NCBI GenBank assembly: GCA_963169175.1
Contig: CAUJFK010000300.1
Location: 1-32,372 of the forward strand
Length of the DNA stretch: 32,372 nucleotides
Direction: 5' to 3'
Source of the DNA: Acidobacteriota bacterium
GTDB lineage: Bacteria; Acidobacteriota; Blastocatellia; Pyrinomonadales; Pyrinomonadaceae
Shown: in pieces, positions 1 through 8,123 of the stretch
Layout of the letters: every line of letters begins with the position of its first letter
Position numbering within the stretch: position 1 is the first letter of the stretch
The notes under the pieces: model-generated
What the model saw: the letters and a program-made list of their open reading frames with translations, nothing else
What the model was told of the DNA's origin: nothing
The model's database searches: none
Position numbers and translations under genes: made by a program

Positions 1-2
1 CG

Positions 3-368
3 ACCGGTATGTGGTACGTGCTCGGCACAACGGCGGGCTTTTACGGAGTGGAGTGGGGCACAGCGACAGATGTGCCGGCTCAGGGCGATTACGACGGCGA
101 CGGCAAGACCGACCCGGCAGTGTTCCGAAAGTCTGAAGGTACCTGGTATGTTCTTCGGTCGAATTCGGAAACCCTTGTTCGGCAGTTCGGGCAGGACGGT
201 GACGTGCCGGTCACGGGCGATTATGACGGGGATGGCAATTACGATATCTCGGTGTTTCGCCCGTTGGACAACACCTGGTACGTGCGGCAGCAGGGCGGAG
301 GTTATACTGCCCAGACGTTTGGCGGGCCGGGCGACAAGCCGATCCCGACCGCGTACTTGCCCCAATAG
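3..368 (+). CDS. C-terminal part of a VCBS/FG-GAP-type repeat protein (5' truncated by window edge)
   Basis: The frame is open from the window edge to a TAG stop at 366-368, so the start lies outside. The visible part has about 2.5 repeats of roughly 50 residues. Each has a calcium-loop-like core (GDYDGDGKTDPAVFR, GDYDGDGNYDISVFR) followed by a TWYV strand. Such repeats form beta-propeller blades and occur at the C-terminus of many secreted or surface proteins in Blastocatellia; that link is family knowledge. Nothing in the visible part shows an enzymatic function. The protein ends shortly after the last repeat with no sorting or anchoring domain. Confidence 0.85.
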   Translation, partial: TGMWYVLGTTAGFYGVEWGTATDVPAQGDYDGDGKTDPAVFRKSEGTWYVLRSNSETLVRQFGQDGDVPVTGDYDGDGNYDISVFRPLDNTWYVRQQGGGYTAQTFGGPGDKPIPTAYLPQ

Positions 369-403
369 GAGTTGGATCGCATGAATTCCCGTCTGTGGGC
401 CGT

Positions 404-432
404 TTCACTTCGGATTGCCAATTCGGTACAAT
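404..432 (+). promoter_or_regulatory. Candidate sigma-70-type promoter for ychF
   Basis: TTCACT (404-409) and TACAAT (427-432) are separated by 17 nt, about 55 nt before the ychF start. Each box matches the consensus at four or five of six positions. Placement between the stop at 368 and ychF fits. This is a sequence match only. Confidence 0.4.
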
Positions 433-486
433 CACCGTTTGCGCCGACAGACCGCATTTATTCAATGGCCGGCGCACCTAAGACTT

Positions 487-1587
487 ATGCTTCAAGCCGG
501 CATCGTTGGATTGCCCAACGTAGGAAAATCGACGCTCTTTAATGCGCTTACCGCTCAGGAGGCCGCGCTGGCGGCCAATTATCCATTCGCTACGATCGAG
601 CCGAATGTCGGTGTCGTCGCCGTTCCTGATGAACGCCTTGCGGTGCTTGAGAAAATGAACAAGGCCCAGAAGGTGGTTCCGGCAACTGTCGAATTCGTCG
701 ATATCGCGGGGCTTGTCCGCGGGGCTTCGAAAGGTGAAGGCCTGGGCAACCAGTTTCTGGCAAACATCCGCGAAACGCACGCCGTTATCCAGGTTGTCAG
801 ATGCTTTGAGGATGAGAATATCGTCCACGTCGAAGGTTCGGTCAACCCGGTCCGCGACATTGAAACTATCCAGATCGAACTCGCTCTTGCTGATCTTGCT
901 TCTGCCGAAAAGCGTCGAGACAAAGCAATGCGTGCCGCGAAAGCCGGCGACAAAGATGCGAAACGCGAGATAGAGATACTCGATAAACTGCAACCGGTCC
1001 TTGAAGAAGGCCGCCCCGCACGCTCGGTCGATCTGGCCGACGAAGAAAAGTCCATCGTTAAGACATGGTTCTTTCTGACAACCAAACCGACCATCTATGC
1101 CGCGAATGTGGATGAGGCAACCCTTGCCGATCCGGCATCGAATCAGCATGTTCAGGCCGTGATGAAGCACGCCGAATCGGAAAACGCCGATGTTGTCCCG
1201 ATATGCGCAAAGCTCGAAGCTGAACTTGTAGCACTTGACCCGGCAGAACGTGACGAATATCTAAAAGACCTTGGGCTAAGTTCGAGCGGCGTCGATAAGC
1301 TGATCAAGGCGGCATATCACATGCTTGGGTTGATGTCGTTCCTGACCGCTGGGGAAAAGGAAGTTCGCGCATGGACCATCCCGATCGGCACAAAGGCTCC
1401 GCAGGCCGCCGGTGAAATTCACACCGATATCGAACGCGGCTTCATTCGTGCTGAGATCGTTGGCTATGATGACCTGGTCGTGTGCGGATCAAGAAAGGCC
1501 GCAAGTGAGAAAGGCCTCGCGCGGCTCGAAGGCAAGGAATACGTGATGCGGGACGGCGATGTCGTCGATTTCCGGTTCAATGTCTAA
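487..1587 (+). CDS. ychF: Redox-regulated ATPase/GTPase YchF (OLA1 family)
   Basis: A 366-residue Obg-related P-loop NTPase that associates with ribosomes and usually prefers ATP to GTP. The product opens with GIVGLPNVGKSTLFNAL, which contains the Walker A (G1) motif at about residues 8-16. The YPFATIEPNVG switch region and the DIAGLVRGASKGEGLGN (G3) segment follow. The C-terminal part (LMSFLTAGEKEVRAW onward) is the TGS-like domain, ending in DGDVVDFRFNV as YchF proteins do. The frame is open further upstream to 415, but family members begin directly before GIVGLPN, so ATG 487 is preferred over the 24-residue extension. Length matches the family (about 363 aa). It is followed by a convergent gene 44 nt away. 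Confidence 0.97.
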   Translation: MLQAGIVGLPNVGKSTLFNALTAQEAALAANYPFATIEPNVGVVAVPDERLAVLEKMNKAQKVVPATVEFVDIAGLVRGASKGEGLGNQFLANIRETHAVIQVVRCFEDENIVHVEGSVNPVRDIETIQIELALADLASAEKRRDKAMRAAKAGDKDAKREIEILDKLQPVLEEGRPARSVDLADEEKSIVKTWFFLTTKPTIYAANVDEATLADPASNQHVQAVMKHAESENADVVPICAKLEAELVALDPAERDEYLKDLGLSSSGVDKLIKAAYHMLGLMSFLTAGEKEVRAWTIPIGTKAPQAAGEIHTDIERGFIRAEIVGYDDLVVCGSRKAASEKGLARLEGKEYVMRDGDVVDFRFNV

Positions 1588-1631
1588 GGGCGTCTCGCAC
1601 AATTCGAAAGGCAAAAGTTGCTCAGCCATCG

Positions 1632-2297
1632 CTAGAGCCTTTCGTTGAAAAACCCTATTACCAATGCCCATGCATCTTCGGCAGCCTGTTTGTTATAGAC
1701 CTCAGGGCGCGTGTTGTTGAAAAAAGCGTGATCGGCTTCGTATTTTACCGATGCCAACCGAAGTTCATACCGCTCGGCACAGTCCTCAAGAAACGCAACC
1801 TTTTCAGAGTTGATCCAGGCGTCTTTTGTACCGGAAATAAAAACGGTCGGTGTACGAAGTTTTTTCAGAACATCTTCGTCAGGAATATCGCCGTAGAAAG
1901 GCGCCGCCGCGCTAAAGCCTTCAATTTCGCATGCCGCCCGGAGCGCGAATGTGCCGCCCATGCAATAGCCGGTGATTCCGAAATGGCTTATGCCCAGCTC
2001 TTCTGACGCTGTTTTCACCGTGTTCCTGATGGTATCGATCCCATCCTCAATGGCGAGGGCGTGCATCATTTTTGACGCATCGTCTGCATTCGTCGCCACC
2101 TTCCCGCGGTAAAGATCAGGCGCGATCGCCGTAAATCCCTCTGCGGCATAGCGGCCGGCAATGTCCCTTATGTGATCGTTTACGCCCCACCATTCCTGTA
2201 TCAGAATGATCGTCTTTTCGCCGCCATCATCCGGCCGGACGATATAGGCTGTGGTCGGGCCGTTGGCGGTTTCGAAATTCAACATTTCTGTTCGCAT
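1632..2297 (-). CDS. Dienelactone hydrolase family protein
   Basis: A 221-residue alpha/beta-hydrolase that would act in the cytoplasm; it has no signal peptide. The dienelactone hydrolase triad is visible: nucleophile Cys112 in GYCMGG, Asp159 in GTKDAW and His190 in ADHAFFN. Glu35 in QEWWGV is the residue that interacts with the cysteine in the characterised family. The family hydrolyses dienelactones in chlorocatechol degradation, but most genomic members have unknown substrates, and no catabolic genes are nearby. An AGGAGG lies about 13 nt before the ATG at 2297. That spacing is long, so the second Met (residue 5) is not excluded. Confidence 0.9.
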   Translation of the reverse strand: MRTEMLNFETANGPTTAYIVRPDDGGEKTIILIQEWWGVNDHIRDIAGRYAAEGFTAIAPDLYRGKVATNADDASKMMHALAIEDGIDTIRNTVKTASEELGISHFGITGYCMGGTFALRAACEIEGFSAAAPFYGDIPDEDVLKKLRTPTVFISGTKDAWINSEKVAFLEDCAERYELRLASVKYEADHAFFNNTRPEVYNKQAAEDAWALVIGFFNERL

Positions 2298-2388
2298 CGG
2301 TTTTGCTTCGCCTCCTGATGTTTAGCTATTTCGTTTCACTCAATGATAATGAATCACCCTTCGGTTTGGAAACGAAACTGCATTCCGA

Positions 2389-4566
2389 TCAGAAAAATCG
2401 TACCGTGTAGCCAAACCTCACACCCCGGCCAATGTCGGGGGAGATGTCCTTGATAAAGGAAATGTGGTTGAAGTAAAGCCGATTCCCAAGGTTGAAGGCG
2501 TTGACCGTAATGATGTGGGCAAGATGTTTGGCTGGAATAATATATGAGCCTGAAATGTTAAACAGGCCATATCCCAGCGTTGGCGTTTCGTTCGTAAACA
2601 CACGGTCCTGATCACCAACCGCGACAAATTCCGGCTTGACACTCAAATTTTGATAGTGAAGGTCCAGGCCCAACCGGCCGCGAAGTGGAGCGATACGGGG
2701 GAGCGGACGACCGTCCGCAAGTTTGGCGTTGACGTAGTCAAGGCCGGTGAGGACGTTGACGTACTGATTCAGCGTTAAATCAAGGCTTAGTTCCGTACCT
2801 GTAAAACGGCTGTCTGCCTGCAGATATTCACCGATCTCAAACCCACTATCCTTATCGATCTCGCCGGTCGGGGCAAGAAAGACAAAATCGTGGAAATGAT
2901 AGTAGAAAAAGTTTGCTTCCGCCCTGATCCGTTTATTTTGCTGACGAAGCGAGAGGTCGATGCCGTTGCTGATCTCAGGACGCAGGTTCGGATCGCCGAC
3001 TTCAAAGGTAAGCGTGCCGTCGTGCGAGCCGAAATTGTACAGCTCTTCAAGCGCCGGGGCCCGGTAGCCGTGCGAATAATTAGCAACGAACGCTCCGCCC
3101 TTCCACAGGTCGAAGCGAGCACCCGCGGCGCCGGAAAATCCAATAAAATCCCGATCGCGAAGGTTTGTGTTGACAGGGTTATATCGATTGTTCTCAACAC
3201 GGGCACCGAACTGAAGTGAAACTCTCTCGAATTTGAGTTCCTGAAGCCCGAACGCCGAGAACGAATCCTGTTTGACGGGACCATCGATCAGTACTTCCTC
3301 GCCAACTGTAGAGTAGTTCCGCCTAAAGCCTTCAAAGCCGAATCTGCCGGTCAGGCTGCCGTATTTTTTCTGATCGAACATCGCCCGGTATGAATAGACC
3401 TTGTTGCGGAATGTCGTGCCGACATCGCCGTCGGCGATCTCCTGGTGCCGATAGTTGCTCAGGTCAACGGTAAGCTTCATTCCGGTAACGAACGATTTGA
3501 GGTCGTGGTAGCCAAAATTAAATTTGATGTTGTTCCGCCAGACGCGAAGACTTCTGTCTTCCGGCTCCGGTTCACGGAAATCGAACGGTATGCCATAGCG
3601 GCTTTGATAAAAAGTATAGGTCGTATTGAAGAATGCCTTTCGGGCAAAATATCCGCCGCCGACGCTGCCGGTGCCGCTGCGTGTGAATGTGTTCTGCACC
3701 GTTCCAAAATCGCCGCCCGCTGTGTAATCACTGGTCCGCTGGCCGCTGCCGTTTCCCCAAAATCCCCAATTCTTAATCCCGAATTCGGCGCCTCCTGAAA
3801 CCGCCGCCTGGCTGCTGTTCGTGGCACCGATCGTCGAAAAATAGCCGCGAACGCCTGGGTGCGATTCTTCATCATGCCCGCTGATAGCGTTGACGACACC
3901 GCCAATGGCGTTGCTGCCATACAGGAGAGTTGCGGGCCCTTTGACAACCTCAATGCGTTCCACGGAAAGCGGATCGATCGGTTCGGAGTGATCACCGGAC
4001 TGCGCGGCAAGCGAACCTGCGGAGATGCCATCGGATGCGACCTTTACCCGGTCACCGTCAAAACCGCGAATGACCGGCCGCGATGCTCCCGGCCCGGCCG
4101 ACCGTTCGGAAACTCCCGATTGGCCTTCTAATACTTCGCCCAGTCCGACCGATGCACGCGTCATTATCTCGTTCGATTCGATAGAGCTGACCGTCGCAAT
4201 AGCCTCAAACGTCGTCTGTTCAGCTCCGCTCGCCGTAACCGTGACCTGCTCAGTAATGCCCGATAGCTGCATCCGCAGATCAACGGTAATGGTCGATCCT
4301 TCAATGACCGTTACCGGTTTGGACGCGTCGGCAAAGCCTTCCTGATGCGCGAGAATGGTGAACCGGCCGGGCGGAATATTCTCGAAACGGTAAAGCCCGT
4401 CGTTATCCGTGACGGTCGAACGCTTCAACTGCACGATCTGTACCGATACCTCGTGCAGCACGGCGTTATCCGAACCAAACGTTACCTTTCCAACGATCGA
4501 GCCGCCCTGGGCGGCCGCGCAGATCGAGAAGAGAAAGATCAGACAAACAAATGCAATAGTTTTCAT
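2389..4566 (-). CDS. TonB-dependent outer membrane receptor with carboxypeptidase-regulatory-like N-terminal domain
   Basis: A 725-residue outer membrane receptor. Start 4566 was chosen because it begins a signal peptide (MKTIAFVCLIFLFSICAAAQ); the frame is open 186 nt further up but that part looks non-coding. Order: signal peptide, a CarboxypepD_reg-like beta domain (about 25-105), a plug domain with a TonB-box-like EQVTVTA stretch, then a 22-strand-type barrel ending in aromatic residues (VRFGYTVRFF). The plug contains SGDHSEPIDPLSVERIEVVKG followed by YGSNAIGGVVN, which resembles ZnuD-like (zinc) receptors. Metal uptake is therefore a fair guess, but the substrate is unproven. No clear Fur or Zur site was seen before the start, and no TonB/ExbBD genes are in the window. 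Confidence 0.93.
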   Translation of the reverse strand: MKTIAFVCLIFLFSICAAAQGGSIVGKVTFGSDNAVLHEVSVQIVQLKRSTVTDNDGLYRFENIPPGRFTILAHQEGFADASKPVTVIEGSTITVDLRMQLSGITEQVTVTASGAEQTTFEAIATVSSIESNEIMTRASVGLGEVLEGQSGVSERSAGPGASRPVIRGFDGDRVKVASDGISAGSLAAQSGDHSEPIDPLSVERIEVVKGPATLLYGSNAIGGVVNAISGHDEESHPGVRGYFSTIGATNSSQAAVSGGAEFGIKNWGFWGNGSGQRTSDYTAGGDFGTVQNTFTRSGTGSVGGGYFARKAFFNTTYTFYQSRYGIPFDFREPEPEDRSLRVWRNNIKFNFGYHDLKSFVTGMKLTVDLSNYRHQEIADGDVGTTFRNKVYSYRAMFDQKKYGSLTGRFGFEGFRRNYSTVGEEVLIDGPVKQDSFSAFGLQELKFERVSLQFGARVENNRYNPVNTNLRDRDFIGFSGAAGARFDLWKGGAFVANYSHGYRAPALEELYNFGSHDGTLTFEVGDPNLRPEISNGIDLSLRQQNKRIRAEANFFYYHFHDFVFLAPTGEIDKDSGFEIGEYLQADSRFTGTELSLDLTLNQYVNVLTGLDYVNAKLADGRPLPRIAPLRGRLGLDLHYQNLSVKPEFVAVGDQDRVFTNETPTLGYGLFNISGSYIIPAKHLAHIITVNAFNLGNRLYFNHISFIKDISPDIGRGVRFGYTVRFF

Positions 4567-4670
4567 TGACAGATGAGGGCTACCAAGTAATTCCAAGTAC
4601 ACAGAAAACAGATAGTACGCACAAAACCGGTAAATGAGTTTCAGAATTTCGAAAGCATTTCGTTTGGGAT

Positions 4671-4715
4671 CCTTTGAGGCCTTTGTGTCATCGCTTTGTG
4701 TTCTTCGTGTTGAAG
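4671..4715. repeat. Degenerate CTTTGTGT / TTCGTG intergenic repeat, copy 1
   Basis: The stretch has GAGGCCTTTGTGT, CTTTGTGTTCTTCGTG and GTTGAAG in close order, and shares GAGGCCTTTGTGT exactly with the region 5361-5373. It lies in the 218-nt gap between the divergent receptor and sixA genes. No coding potential is seen in the gap, and no convincing promoter was picked out for either gene. Confidence 0.5.
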
Positions 4716-4784
4716 TTCTGATTTCAACTGGCAATCTGTCCGCCATTGACACCGAACACGCGCCGAATCCACAATTCTAGTGCA

Positions 4785-5303
4785 ATGAAGCGCCTTTACA
4801 TTTTACGCCACGCAAAATCCAGTTGGGATGACGCATCGCTTGCCGACTTTGACCGTCCATTGAATGATCAGGGCGTGGGCGCGGCCGCTTTTATCGGTGA
4901 GTTGATCGCGGGCCGAGGCATGGAACCGGAATTGATCATCAGTTCACCAGCCAAACGGGCTGAACGAACGGCCGTGCTGGTAAAGGAAAACATCGGGTTT
5001 GACGTTTCGCTCACATACGACGAACGCGTTTATGAGGCCAGCCTGACGACACTTCTCAAGGTCATTTCGGAAATTCCGGCGGATGTCGATTCTGCACTCC
5101 TGATTGGGCACAATCCAGGCATGGAAGCGATCATTCGCTGCCTGACCGGAGAGATACAGCCGATGTCGACCGCTTCTCTTGCATCTATCAAGTTGGCAAT
5201 TGGCCAGTGGGCCGCCGTCGATCAAGTTTCGGGAACCCTGGAGTTTGTCATCCGGCCAAAGGAGGAAATGGAAAGGGCAGCATTAGTGGATGGTAACAGA
5301 TAA
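4785..5303 (+). CDS. SixA-type histidine phosphatase
   Basis: A 172-residue histidine phosphatase superfamily protein. The RHG-type motif appears as LRHAKSSW, with the phospho-accepting His9, and the variant RHAKSSW is typical of SixA-like proteins. The second catalytic histidine is in LLIGHNPGMEAI. SixA of Escherichia coli dephosphorylates histidine on phosphocarrier or HPt proteins; whether this one does so is not shown. ATG 4785 was chosen because MKRLYILRHAK is the usual start; the frame extends 13 codons upstream without family similarity. It is divergent from the TonB-dependent receptor and followed by a 330-nt gap. Confidence 0.9.
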   Translation: MKRLYILRHAKSSWDDASLADFDRPLNDQGVGAAAFIGELIAGRGMEPELIISSPAKRAERTAVLVKENIGFDVSLTYDERVYEASLTTLLKVISEIPADVDSALLIGHNPGMEAIIRCLTGEIQPMSTASLASIKLAIGQWAAVDQVSGTLEFVIRPKEEMERAALVDGNR

Positions 5304-5334
5304 TTTGGAAGTAGTTCTTGCCGACCTCTTCTTC

Positions 5335-5429
5335 TTTCGCGAACTTTGTGTCCTCCCTTGAGGCCTTTGTGTTAACGGTCATTTCTTAACACAAAGCTCA
5401 CCAAGTTGAAGACACAAAGAGCACGAAAG
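5335..5429. repeat. Long imperfect inverted repeat built from CTTTGTGT units (copy 2), inside the 330-nt gap 5304-5633
   Basis: The centre is a perfect 11-bp stem, CTTTGTGTTAA (5365-5375) with TTAACACAAAG (5386-5396) and a 10-nt loop. Outside it, CTTTGTGTC (5344-5352) pairs with GACACAAAG (5411-5419), and CTTTCG near 5335 pairs with CGAAAG near 5424. There is no T-run, so it is not a canonical terminator for sixA. The rest of the gap has no gene, only the Pho-box-like array at 5551-5590. Confidence 0.6.
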
Positions 5430-5550
5430 TACTTGCGATTCAACTGTTACAGTCCACGAGATGCCTGAATTGTTTTTGCGAACTTAACGGCGAGAATCGG
5501 ACCTTGACGCAAACCGGCGGATCAGATCCTCTGCGGCAGAATTAAGGCTC

Positions 5551-5590
5551 CTGTAACTCTCTGTTCAGTTTCCGTTAATGTACATGTCAT
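5551..5590 (+). promoter_or_regulatory. Pho-box-like tandem array upstream of phoB
   Basis: Four heptamers resembling the PhoB half-site CTGTCAT follow in tandem: CTGTAAC (5551), CTGTTCA (5561), CCGTTAA (5572) and ATGTCAT (5584). Their GT cores are 10, 11 and 12 nt apart, close to the 11-nt phasing of Pho boxes. The array ends 43 nt before the phoB start, where autoregulation would be expected. The assignment rests on pattern alone. Confidence 0.45.
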
Positions 5591-5633
5591 AAACTCGCAT
5601 TTTGCTGCTGCTTCATTTCCGGAAACTACCCGT

Positions 5634-6320
5634 ATGCTGCCCAACATTCTTATCGTTGAAGATGACGCCGACATCGCCGAGAGCCTGCATTACAATTTCA
5701 AGCGCGAGGGCTTTCGCGCAACGATCGCGGAGTCCGGCGAAAAAGGCCTTCGACTTGCCCTTGATGAAAAAACGACGCCGTCGCTGATAATTCTCGATCT
5801 TATGCTGCCCGGGATGAGCGGTCTGGAATTGTGCCGGCGCCTCCGCCGTGAACAGCTCACAGAAAAAACACCGATCATTGTGCTGACGGCAAAGGCGGCC
5901 GAAAGCGAGCGGATATCGGGGCTGGATTCAGGCGCGGACGATTACGTCGTCAAGCCGTTTTCAGTGAAAGAGGTCATTGCCCGTGTGCGCGCTGTTTTGC
6001 GGCGGGCCGAGAAAGAAGAAACGGCCCATTATGAAGATGTCGGGTTGAGCGTGGATTTTAGGGATATGCGCGTCAAGTGCGGCGACACCGATGTCCGCTT
6101 GACACGCAAGGAATTTGCCCTGCTCGAACACCTAATCAAAAACATCGGCCGTGTCGCGACGCGGCAGCAGCTTCTCGATAATGTTTGGGGCCACAGCTAT
6201 TTTGGCGACTCGCGAACACTCGATGTGCATATCCGGCGACTGCGGCAAAAGATGGGTGACTGTGCCCGGCAGATCGAAACAGTTGTCGGCGTAGGGTATA
6301 GATTTGTACGTCCGATTTGA
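5634..6320 (+). CDS. phoB: PhoB-type DNA-binding response regulator
   Basis: A 228-residue OmpR/PhoB-family transcription factor. The receiver domain (1-120) has the acidic pair EDD (9-11), phospho-acceptor Asp55 in LIILDLMLPG, Thr85 in IIVLTAK and Lys107 in DDYVVKPF. The C-terminal winged helix (about 130-228) has RLTRKEFALLEHL, the recognition-helix segment SRTLDVHIRRLRQKMG and the closing GVGYRFV. Similarity is closest to PhoB. The kinase gene follows after 30 nt, so the two form one operon. Assignment to phosphate control rests on similarity and the Pho-box-like array; no pst or phoU genes are in the window. Confidence 0.92.
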   Translation: MLPNILIVEDDADIAESLHYNFKREGFRATIAESGEKGLRLALDEKTTPSLIILDLMLPGMSGLELCRRLRREQLTEKTPIIVLTAKAAESERISGLDSGADDYVVKPFSVKEVIARVRAVLRRAEKEETAHYEDVGLSVDFRDMRVKCGDTDVRLTRKEFALLEHLIKNIGRVATRQQLLDNVWGHSYFGDSRTLDVHIRRLRQKMGDCARQIETVVGVGYRFVRPI

Positions 6321-6350
6321 GTCGTTGGATCTATTTTTGGGGAGGATCCT

Positions 6351-7379
6351 TTGTCTTCATCTTCGCTCGATATTCTCGGACGCCTTGTGGACGCAAACCG
6401 CGAAAGTGTGATCGTCGTCGACGGCACCAAACGCATTGTCGCTGCAAATCGTGCGGCGGAAACGGTCTTCGGGCGACAGTTCGGCTCGCTGCGTTCACAT
6501 CTGCTCAGTGAGGTAGTTCGTGATCTTCAGCTTCACGAGGCATTCCGATGTGCTCTTGAAAAAAATGTATCTACCGAAGTAAAAATGGCCTTTGTCGGGA
6601 GCGGCGGCCTAAGCTTCGATATTTATGTCTCGCCGATCGATCTGGATGGGGTTCGCCATGCCGTTGGCGTCTTTTCCGACATAACCAAATTGGAACGGCT
6701 CGAAAAGGTCCGGCAGGAATTCCTCTCGAACATCTCACACGAACTTCGCACGCCTCTCACATCGATCCTCGCATTTGTTGAAACGCTCGAGGACGGCGCG
6801 ATCGATGATAGTGAAAACAACCGCCGTTTCCTGGGCGTGATCCGGCGCAACGCCGAGCGAATGCACGAGCTGATCGCTGACATCCTTGAGCTCTCAATGA
6901 TCGAATCAGGTAACGTCAGTATTCAGGCCCGGCCCGTACATCTGACCGGCCTTGTGGACGAGGTTTTCACATCTCTGTCATCAAAGGCCGAGGCACGCGA
7001 AGTCAAACTCATCAATCATGTCGAGCGTGAACTGAAAGCAGCAGCAGATCCTGTACGCGTTGAGCAAATGCTGACCAACCTGATCGACAACGCGATCAAG
7101 TTCAACCGTCGTGGCGGCAGCGTGACAGTGACCGCCGCCGCGTCCGCCGAAAAGGTGTCGATCTCCGTCACGGATACCGGCGAAGGCATCCTGCCCGATC
7201 ATCTTCCCCGCCTGTTCGAACGCTTCTATCGCGCCGACCGCGGCCGGACCCGTGAGGTTGGCGGTACCGGCCTTGGGCTGGCAATTGTCAAACACCTTGC
7301 GCGGCTCCACGGCGGCGGCGTTTCGGTTGCCTCTACACCGGCCGTAGGAACGACGTTCACGATAGAACTACCTTTATAA
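6351..7379 (+). CDS. phoR: PhoR-like sensor histidine kinase without membrane segments
   Basis: A 342-residue kinase, partner of the preceding regulator. Order: PAS-like domain (about 8-115), HisKA with His130 in SNISHELRTPLTS, then HATPase_c with N box LTNLIDNAIKFN (Asn247), G1 DTGEGI (275-280) and G2 GGTGLGLAI. The start is TTG 6351, supported by a strong ribosome site GGGGAGGA ending 5 nt before it. PhoR proteins usually carry one or two N-terminal membrane segments. Here residues 1-40 are hydrophilic and no other membrane segment is seen, so the protein should be cytosolic or held to a partner. The frame gives no better upstream start. Confidence 0.88.
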   Translation: MSSSSLDILGRLVDANRESVIVVDGTKRIVAANRAAETVFGRQFGSLRSHLLSEVVRDLQLHEAFRCALEKNVSTEVKMAFVGSGGLSFDIYVSPIDLDGVRHAVGVFSDITKLERLEKVRQEFLSNISHELRTPLTSILAFVETLEDGAIDDSENNRRFLGVIRRNAERMHELIADILELSMIESGNVSIQARPVHLTGLVDEVFTSLSSKAEAREVKLINHVERELKAAADPVRVEQMLTNLIDNAIKFNRRGGSVTVTAAASAEKVSISVTDTGEGILPDHLPRLFERFYRADRGRTREVGGTGLGLAIVKHLARLHGGGVSVASTPAVGTTFTIELPL

Positions 7380-7408
7380 CAGGCACTTACGGCCGCGGAA
7401 AGTTCAGT

Positions 7409-7438
7409 TTCACCGCGCACTCAAACTGTGGTATAATA
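7409..7438 (+). promoter_or_regulatory. Extended -10 promoter for the CarD gene
   Basis: A perfect extended -10, TGGTATAAT (7430-7438), lies about 95 nt before the CarD start. A weak -35 (TTTCAC, 7409-7414) stands 18 nt upstream. The element follows the phoR stop at 7379, so carD can be transcribed independently of phoBR. Confidence 0.6.
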
Positions 7439-7533
7439 AACCCATATTCGACACGCACGTGCTTGTCCGTCGAACAGCCTCATACAGTATCGAGAAACCC
7501 CTAGTTGTCTTGGTTCTAAATGGAGATGTACGT

Positions 7534-8070
7534 ATGGAACTGGTAAAGGGTCAAAAAGTATCTTATCCGAGCCAGGGGGTTTGTATGGTCGAGGGGGTGG
7601 AAAGTAAATTTATCGGCGAACTGTCGATAGAATTTTACTCCCTTCGGGTCCTGAACGATAATTCTGTCATCATGATCCCGACCGAAAACGCCCAAAATGT
7701 TGGCGTGCGGCCGGTGATCTCATCGATCCAGTGCAAGAAGCTGATCGCAAAGCTTTCGGCGGACTTTGATGAGATATCATGTGATTGGAAAACGCGTTCG
7801 CGCAATTTCACCGGGCAGCTTCAATCCGGCGACGTTTTCGAAGCTGCCGATGTGCTCAAAAAGCTTACCTTTCTAAGCCACGAAAAGAAGCTATCGTTCC
7901 GCGAACAGACACTGCTTGAAAAGGCTAAATTTCTGATCGTATCGGAGATCACTAATGCACAGGCAGCGGATGAGGAAAATCTACGCGCCGAGATAGAGCT
8001 GCTGATCGAATCAGCCTGTAAAAAACATCAACGCTTGCAGCCGCGTGTAATGTCCGCCTCGGTGCATTGA
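7534..8070 (+). CDS. CarD/CdnL-type RNA polymerase-binding transcription regulator
   Basis: A 178-residue protein of the CarD_TRCF family. The N-terminal RNA-polymerase-interaction domain begins MELVKGQKVSYPSQGVCMVE and runs through YSLRVLNDNSVIMIPTENAQNVGVRPV. The C-terminal half is helical, with SHEKKLSFREQTLLEKAKFLIVSEI, the typical DNA-contacting helical domain. In mycobacteria and myxobacteria such proteins stabilise the open promoter complex. ATG 7534 is preferred because the family begins there and GGAG sits 8 nt upstream; the 25-codon upstream extension is atypical. The gene has its own promoter and is transcribed toward the convergent queF. Confidence 0.9.
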   Translation: MELVKGQKVSYPSQGVCMVEGVESKFIGELSIEFYSLRVLNDNSVIMIPTENAQNVGVRPVISSIQCKKLIAKLSADFDEISCDWKTRSRNFTGQLQSGDVFEAADVLKKLTFLSHEKKLSFREQTLLEKAKFLIVSEITNAQAADEENLRAEIELLIESACKKHQRLQPRVMSASVH

Positions 8071-8123
8071 GGTTTCGGAATTCTTGGCCGAAAATACGAA
8101 TTGACCGGCGCAACCCTCGCCGA

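Noticed and set aside
1605..1644. CGAAAGGC/GCCTTTCG inverted repeat after ychF as a terminator
   Set aside because: The loop is 24 nt, there is no T-run, and one arm lies in the coding region of the hydrolase gene.
2341..2358. TGATAATGAATCA, resembling a Fur site, between the receptor and hydrolase genes
   Set aside because: Only one half matches the Fur consensus, and it lies downstream of the receptor gene rather than before it.
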